Shown one piece after another: positions 59,345 to 64,000 of a DNA stretch of 64,000 bases. The DNA lies in the NCBI GenBank assembly GCA_036971475.1, contig JBAIZL010000001.1, positions 104,660,850 to 104,724,849 of the forward strand. Direction: 5' to 3'. This DNA comes from Prosapia bicincta (taxonomy: Eukaryota; Arthropoda; Insecta; Hemiptera; Cercopidae). The notes under the pieces are model-generated. The model was not told where the DNA came from. It saw nothing but the letters and a program-made list of their open reading frames with translations, and did no database searches. Within the stretch, counting starts at the first letter, position 1, and each line of letters begins with the position of its first letter. Made by a program: the position numbers and the translations under genes.

Positions 59345-60030
59345 TAGAGCTTAAAGCTTATTTTGGAATTTTTTGACAGATAGGAGACTGACAGACTTAC
59401 CTAATGGCAATAGTTCAAAACTGCAATCTCTTAGAAATAAATAAATAGATGCATATAAAAACTTAACACACTATTGAAATATTTTAATCAAAAATGATCT
59501 TTGTCAATCAAAAAAGAAGAAAAAAGAAAAGACTGAAGAGAACCACAGATGTGTATAAATATCCAAATGTCACAGATTCACAGATTTATAGTTTATGATA
59601 TAGTGCTATATGTGATTTGTATAAATATTGATTATTTGAAAGTAGATATTAATAGTCTGTCAGAAGGAAGGTAAATGGAGTTGTTAAAAATGGTAGAAGT
59701 TAGGGGGAAGGTAAAAGGAGTTTTATCTGATGTTGAGGTTAGGAGGCTCTCTAGATTTGGTGTACCACTGGTATGATAACTCCCATCTTCTCAATTCTGA
59801 AGGGTTGCAATCAGGGGGAGGGCCTTAATTATTTTGGTGGTATAACAATAATTGAAAGATGTGATGTTGTGACTAGCAGCGTGTTGAGCGGTTGGCCTGT
59901 CTATGTTCATGGTTCCAACATCATGTCTGTGGCCATTCATTCTGATCCTCAGACCATCCGTGTTAAGTTTTTATATGTGTCTAATTATTTATTTCCAAGA
60001 GATTGCAGTTTTGGACTATTGCCATATAGA
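59345..60030 (-). mobile_element. PLE family N, divergent 3' fragment with inverted tip (N5)
   Basis: Minus strand: DGLRIRMNGHRHDVGTMNID, RPTAQHAASHNITSF and CYTTKIIKALP-like text, then a divergent 3' end (AGATAGGAGACTGACAGACT). About 65 bases of that end (GGCAATAGTTCAAAACTGC) recur inverted at 59963-60028, before (TA)n. By eye about 75-80% identical to the other N copies, so a distinct subfamily. Confidence 0.75.
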
Positions 60031-60035
<5 letters not shown>

Positions 60036-60072
<37 letters not shown>

Positions 60073-60080
60073 TTTTTAAA
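60036..60080. repeat. (TA)n followed by T-run
   Basis: TA repeat and a run of T between N5 and the family H element. Confidence 0.9.
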
Positions 60081-60112
60081 CAACAGGTTATTCAAATACA
60101 AGAATATTTATT

Positions 60113-60171
60113 AATTTATATTCAAAGCTTTTCGTTGGTAAACAGTACCAACATCATCAGGAATGAAAATT
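60113..60171 (-). ncRNA. Hammerhead ribozyme candidate, family H (sense to the element)
   Basis: Minus strand: stem I AAUUU and AUUC pair with GAAU and AAAUU, with a 2-by-2 internal loop (UC/AU). Core CUGAUGA (60154-60160) plus an added U; stem II GUUGGUA/UACCAAC with loop CUGUU; GAA; stem III AA/UU over GC; cleavage predicted after UUU. The core is fully standard except for the added U. It lies about 40 bases after the reading frame. Confidence 0.65.
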
Positions 60172-60210
60172 ACAATAATGTAAGCTATAGGCCTAAAACA
60201 TATGTTAAAT

Positions 60211-62226
60211 TTATTTTGTTGCTGTAACATTATAGACATTGAATATAGTATCAAATTTAGAATGTATTTGTATTTGTTCTTTTATTAATTTGTTATTATT
60301 ATTGTGTTTATATATTTCGAATGCTTCATATATATTCATTCTTAATCCCTTATTAATTTCTTTTATAAGTTTCATATTTTCTATATTTGGAAATTGGTGC
60401 TTATTATTAATACAATGATTTGGGAAATTTGATTTATATATTTCTGGATTAATATAGGCATTCAAATGTTCTTTATATCTTTCTTTTAATTTTTTCTTGG
60501 TTTGACCTATATAAGCTGTATTACAATTTTCGCATTCTAATTTATAAACACCACCTTTTTCATGAATATTAATTGTTTTATTATTGTTATTTATTATGTT
60601 TATTACTTTGTTATTAGTTTTGTATGCAATTTTGATATTTGTATTTTTAAATAATTTGGTGATATTTTTTATTTCATGGCCTATAAATAAAAATGAAGTC
60701 CATATTGTATTATTATTACTATTGCAAATTAAATTATTATTTTGTTTATTTAAAATATTACAATTAAGTTTGTCAACAGTTTTCTTTTTATAACAGTTTT
60801 CTAATGCAATTTGATAAATTATGTTTTTTCTCTCATTTTATTTTCTTCATTCATGGGTATTTTATGCATTCTATATAATAAGTTATTTAAAGCAGCCATT
60901 TTTTGATTATATGGATGATTAGAATTATTTGGTATAATTTGGTTTGTTAAAGTTGGTTTACGGTATATCATATATTCAAATTTTTCGTTTTTTCTTATTA
61001 TTGTTAAATCTAGAAAATTTATTTTGTTATTTGTTTCAATTTCATAAGTAAATTTGATTTTATTATTAATTTTATTTATTTTATCCAAAATATTTATTAA
61101 ATTTATATTATTATTGTTTGATATATACATTCCATCATCTACATAGCGAACCCAATAACCATTTTTATCATATATTTTTATAATTTCATTTATTTTATTA
61201 TCTAATTGTTGTAAAAATATTTCAGATAATATATTTGATAATGGCGAGCCCATAGCAAGACCATCTTCTTGTTTATAAATTTTGTCATTGTATGAAAAAT
61301 AATTTTGATTTAATATTATTTTGAGTGTATTTAAAATTTCTAATGTTAATTTTTTATCTTTCTCGTGTTCTAATTTAGATTTTATAATTTCAAGAGTTTA
61401 TTTTAGAGGTATGTTTGTATACATATTTTTTAAATCTAATGATATTAATTTTGTATTTTCATTAATTTTAATTGCATTTAGTTTTTCAATAAGATTAATA
61501 GAATTCATGATAGTATGATTATTATTTAGTTCTATTTTATCTTTAAGAATATTTACCATAACCTTTGATATTTTATAAGATGGAGCATTTATAAAATTTA
61601 TTAATGGTCTTATTGGTTTATCTATTTTATGTAATTTCACAAGTCCATTCAATATTGGAATTTTTGGATTATCATTTATATAGTTGCTATTATTATTTTT
61701 ATTGAATAATTTATATGAAGGTTTTACAATATTTTTTATTTTATTTTGAAATTTATTTGTAGGATCTTTATATATTTGACAAAATTTATGTATTTTTCTG
61801 TTTTTGTTATGTGTTCATTTTTATCAATAATGGCAATAGCATTACTTTTATCTGCCTTTACTGTAATAAGATATTGGTTTTATTGTTTTCAAGTAGTTTT
61901 ATTTCATTATTATTAAATCCAGTATTTGATAGATTAACTACACTAGGGTGAAAATTATGATATTTAATTTCAGGTACATCTTTTATTTGTTTTTCTAACT
62001 TCAAATTTTTAAGTTTTTTGTTTATTCTATTTATTTTTATATTTCTAATTTTATTTATAAATAAATTGATTTTATTATATTTTTCTTCCCATTTTATGTT
62101 ATGCATAATAGAAGCTAATTTTATATGTAGCTTATATATTTCAATCGTTAAAGTATTTTTCTTTTGATACAAGTTTTTAATTTCATTCTTAATATATATT
62201 ACGAAGCATTTGAAATATATAAACAC
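60211..62226 (-). pseudogene. PLE H protein: RT and GIY-YIG, several frameshifts
   Basis: Read from the right: 62226-61858 N-terminus (KYHNFHPSVVNLSNTGFNNN). Then 61652-61398: MNGLVKLHKIDKPIRPLINF and LISLDLKNMYTNIP (motif A Asp). 61253-60819: MGSPLSNILSEIFLQQLDN, WVRYVDDGMYISN (YVDD, motif C), NFLDLTIIRKNEKF. About 60740-60600 linker NTNIKIAYKTNN. 60590-60480 GIY-YIG core GGVYKLECENCNTAYIGQTK with CxxC. 60465-60211 tail, ending FNVYNVTATK. Three or four frameshifts separate the parts. All core catalytic motifs are still visible. Extremely AT-rich coding sequence (Asn, Lys, Ile). Confidence 0.85.
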
Positions 62227-62396
62227 AATAATAATAAATTAATAAAAGAACAAACACAAATACATTCTAAATTTGATACTATATTCAATGTCTATAATGT
62301 TACAGCAACAAAATAAATTTGGCAATTTGTATAAATTTAGCAACAATTCTATTTCTAATTTAACATATGTTTTAGGCCTATAGCTTACATTATTGT

Positions 62397-62455
62397 AATT
62401 TTCATTCCTGATGATGTTGGTACTGTTTACCAACGAAAAGCTTTGAATATAAATT
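62397..62455 (+). ncRNA. Hammerhead ribozyme candidate, family H (inverted copy)
   Basis: Stem I AAUUU (62397-62401) and AUUC (62404-62407) with GAAU (62445-62448) and AAAUU (62451-62455); CUGAUGA 62408-62414; added U 62415; stem II 62416-62422 with 62428-62434; GAA 62435-62437; cleavage predicted between U62444 and G62445. The sequence matches the sense copy at 60113-60171 over all these positions. Confidence 0.65.
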
Positions 62456-62513
62456 AATAAATATTCTTGTATTTGAATAACCTATGTTGTTTTAAATTAT
62501 TAAACAAGAAAAC

Positions 62514-62519
<6 letters not shown>

Positions 62520-62574
<55 letters not shown>
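62520..62574. repeat. (TA)n microsatellite
   Basis: About 55 bases of TA repeat between PLE H and the fourth LTR-like repeat. Confidence 0.95.
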
Positions 62575-62577
<3 letters not shown>

Positions 62578-64000
62578 AACATTTATAGAACGGGCTATAT
62601 AATGTTGTTTAAGAATTGAAAGAATAGATTAGAAATAACTCTTACAAAATATGAAATCAGAGAAATTCATTAAGAGATTGGTTAGATTAAATTAAAACTA
62701 ATGTTAGGTGAAAGCCTAGAAAAGGTTTTAACATATAAAAAAGATTCTGAACAGGAAAGAATGCATTAGGAAATTTGTTGGATCAAATAACCTAACAAAT
62801 AAAATTAGAACAAGATAATCTAATAATAATAAAATTTAAAAAAATTGTAAACTTTATTAACATAGGGCATAAGAAATTACTTGAAAGAGAAGGTAAAACA
62901 CGATTGTAAACAATGAAGCAAGATAGGGGTTATGTTTGTATTAATCCATGCCAAACACACACATTTCGGAATTATTACAAAAGTAAAAAGCAAAGACACT
63001 GCACACACAAATAATAGTAATTAAATAAACACTGGAAGGTTTGTTAAGGATAGGAAAGGTGAAGCAGTATGTTAACAAAATTAAAACGGTTGAAAACAAT
63101 TTCGTTAGTTAATGAAAAGTAATGCCAAGAAAGTAGGTCAGTGTTACAGTCGACTCTAGTGGGAAAAAAACGAACTTCATTACATGAAAGCAAAGGTTTA
63201 TGGGTAATTAATATGGAGTTTGGAGAAGGAATCGGCGCCATGTTTTAAACATTTTAAAAATGAAAACGACGCATTAGTCTGGAGTGGGCAGCCGAATGAA
63301 GCGAAGCCATTCTTAGAAGCCAAAATCCCGTTTGAAGCATCTCATCAAAATTATACGAATTTGTGAAGAAACTTGGCCAAATTAAAACAAGAATAAGTGA
63401 ATTTAAAATCTATAATACAGTATTATTATAATTAAAGTAACCAAAAAGAATTTAAATGTGTGTGAAACATAAAATTTAAAGAGAACTGAATCCTATATGA
63501 ACAACCAGCAAAACTCCGAAAATTGATAAGTACATAGAGCTATAAAACTAACCTTTAGTGAACTTTTAAAAATTATAAGAAAATCCAAAATTGTAAATTA
63601 TTAGAATATCTTGAAATAATATAATAGTTTAGTAGTAAGAAAGCCTAATCTAGTTCAAAAAAGTACCTTTTTCTTATTCCAAATTTAAGATTTTACATCA
63701 GGAAGCTAATTATTAAAACTATTTTCTAAAATTAATATTATTTATTAAAATTTATTTAATTAACCAAAGAGTTAAAAGATATAGCCCATGCATAAAACCC
63801 CGAGATATTAAGAGATCTTATAAAATAGCCTAGGTTATAAAATCTTGTAACTAAAATATTAAGAATTGAGTTTAGTCTATTGTGTTAAAACTTTTGTGTT
63901 TTTGTTCTGTTTATTGTGTAAATTAAAAAATTGTTAGAATTAAAAGAATTTAAATTTTTCCTGAGTTTTTGTTTTAAATTTAATACATAATATATACAGT
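62575..64000 (+). mobile_element. Probable solo LTR, copy 4, cut by the window edge
   Basis: Starts TGTAACATTTATAGAACGGG and follows the same order of words as copies 1-3 (GTTTGTTAAGGATAGG, GACTCTAGTGGG, ACCCCGAGATA). The most divergent copy, with about 1,426 bases seen and the 3' terminus outside the window. Confidence 0.58.

Larger units (their letters stand above)
60081..62519 (-). mobile_element. Penelope-like element H with hammerheads in both inverted ends
   Basis: A minus-strand element with inverted ends: about 60085-60330 and 62190-62490 share TTCAAATACAAGAATATTTA, the hammerhead, the GCTATAGGCCTAAAACATAT word and about 100 bases of the coding 3' tail. At the left the tail is in frame with the element; at the right it is an inverted copy. 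(TA)n follows at 62520-62574. Confidence 0.85.

Overview
This is a eukaryotic, very AT-rich, intron-dominated window. Splicing is U2-type, there are many (TA)n microsatellites, and mobile elements of several classes fill most of the space. An arthropod, probably an insect, fits best: mariner, piggyBac, hAT and Penelope-like elements occur together and there are AACCTAACCT-like words. The species cannot be named from the sequence. No rRNA, tRNA, CRISPR array or operon was seen.

The one host gene recognised is MED24 (Mediator complex subunit 24) on the minus strand. Seven coding exons were found by translation and splice-phase matching: 57066-57299, 47871-48046, 32725-32902, 26187-26290, 14530-14622, 4737-4887 and 231-370, in transcription order. 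All six internal junctions agree in phase. Together they hold 1,076 coding bases over about 57 kb; the 5' and 3' parts of the gene lie outside the window. The introns are 4.4 to 15 kb, and nearly everything else in the window is transposon sequence inside them.

Region by region. 0.4-14.5 kb: a fold-back of Penelope-like (PLE) ends, an internally deleted Tigger, a mariner remnant, a decayed LINE with endonuclease, reverse transcriptase (RT) and RNase H, PLE fragments and a ribozyme-like motif. 14.6-26 kb: a piggyBac deletion derivative, PLE family P ends, a palindromic PLE junction, a probable 1.47 kb solo LTR, and the best-preserved PLE of family N (one nonsense codon in about 790 codons). 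26-33 kb: a PLE of family T split into opposite strands, a relic of an uncharacterised repetitive gene family, and a TTAA-flanked piggyBac-type element. 33-48 kb: two more solo LTRs, a P end, three N copies (one with a nested mariner derivative, two with a shared deletion in the RT active site). 48-52 kb: a hAT element inside an older fold-back element. 52-57 kb: quiet intron. 57-64 kb: P, N and H family PLEs and a fourth LTR.

The most interesting signal is a set of hammerhead-ribozyme-like motifs at PLE termini (families H, P, T and one at 11.8 kb). They share type I topology, the GAA box, a tiny stem III closed by A-U, and cleavage after UH. The core pair 3-8 varies as C-G, U-A and U-G, and every family has an additional U before stem II. 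This looks like lineage-level diversification of PLE ribozymes, but it was judged by eye only.
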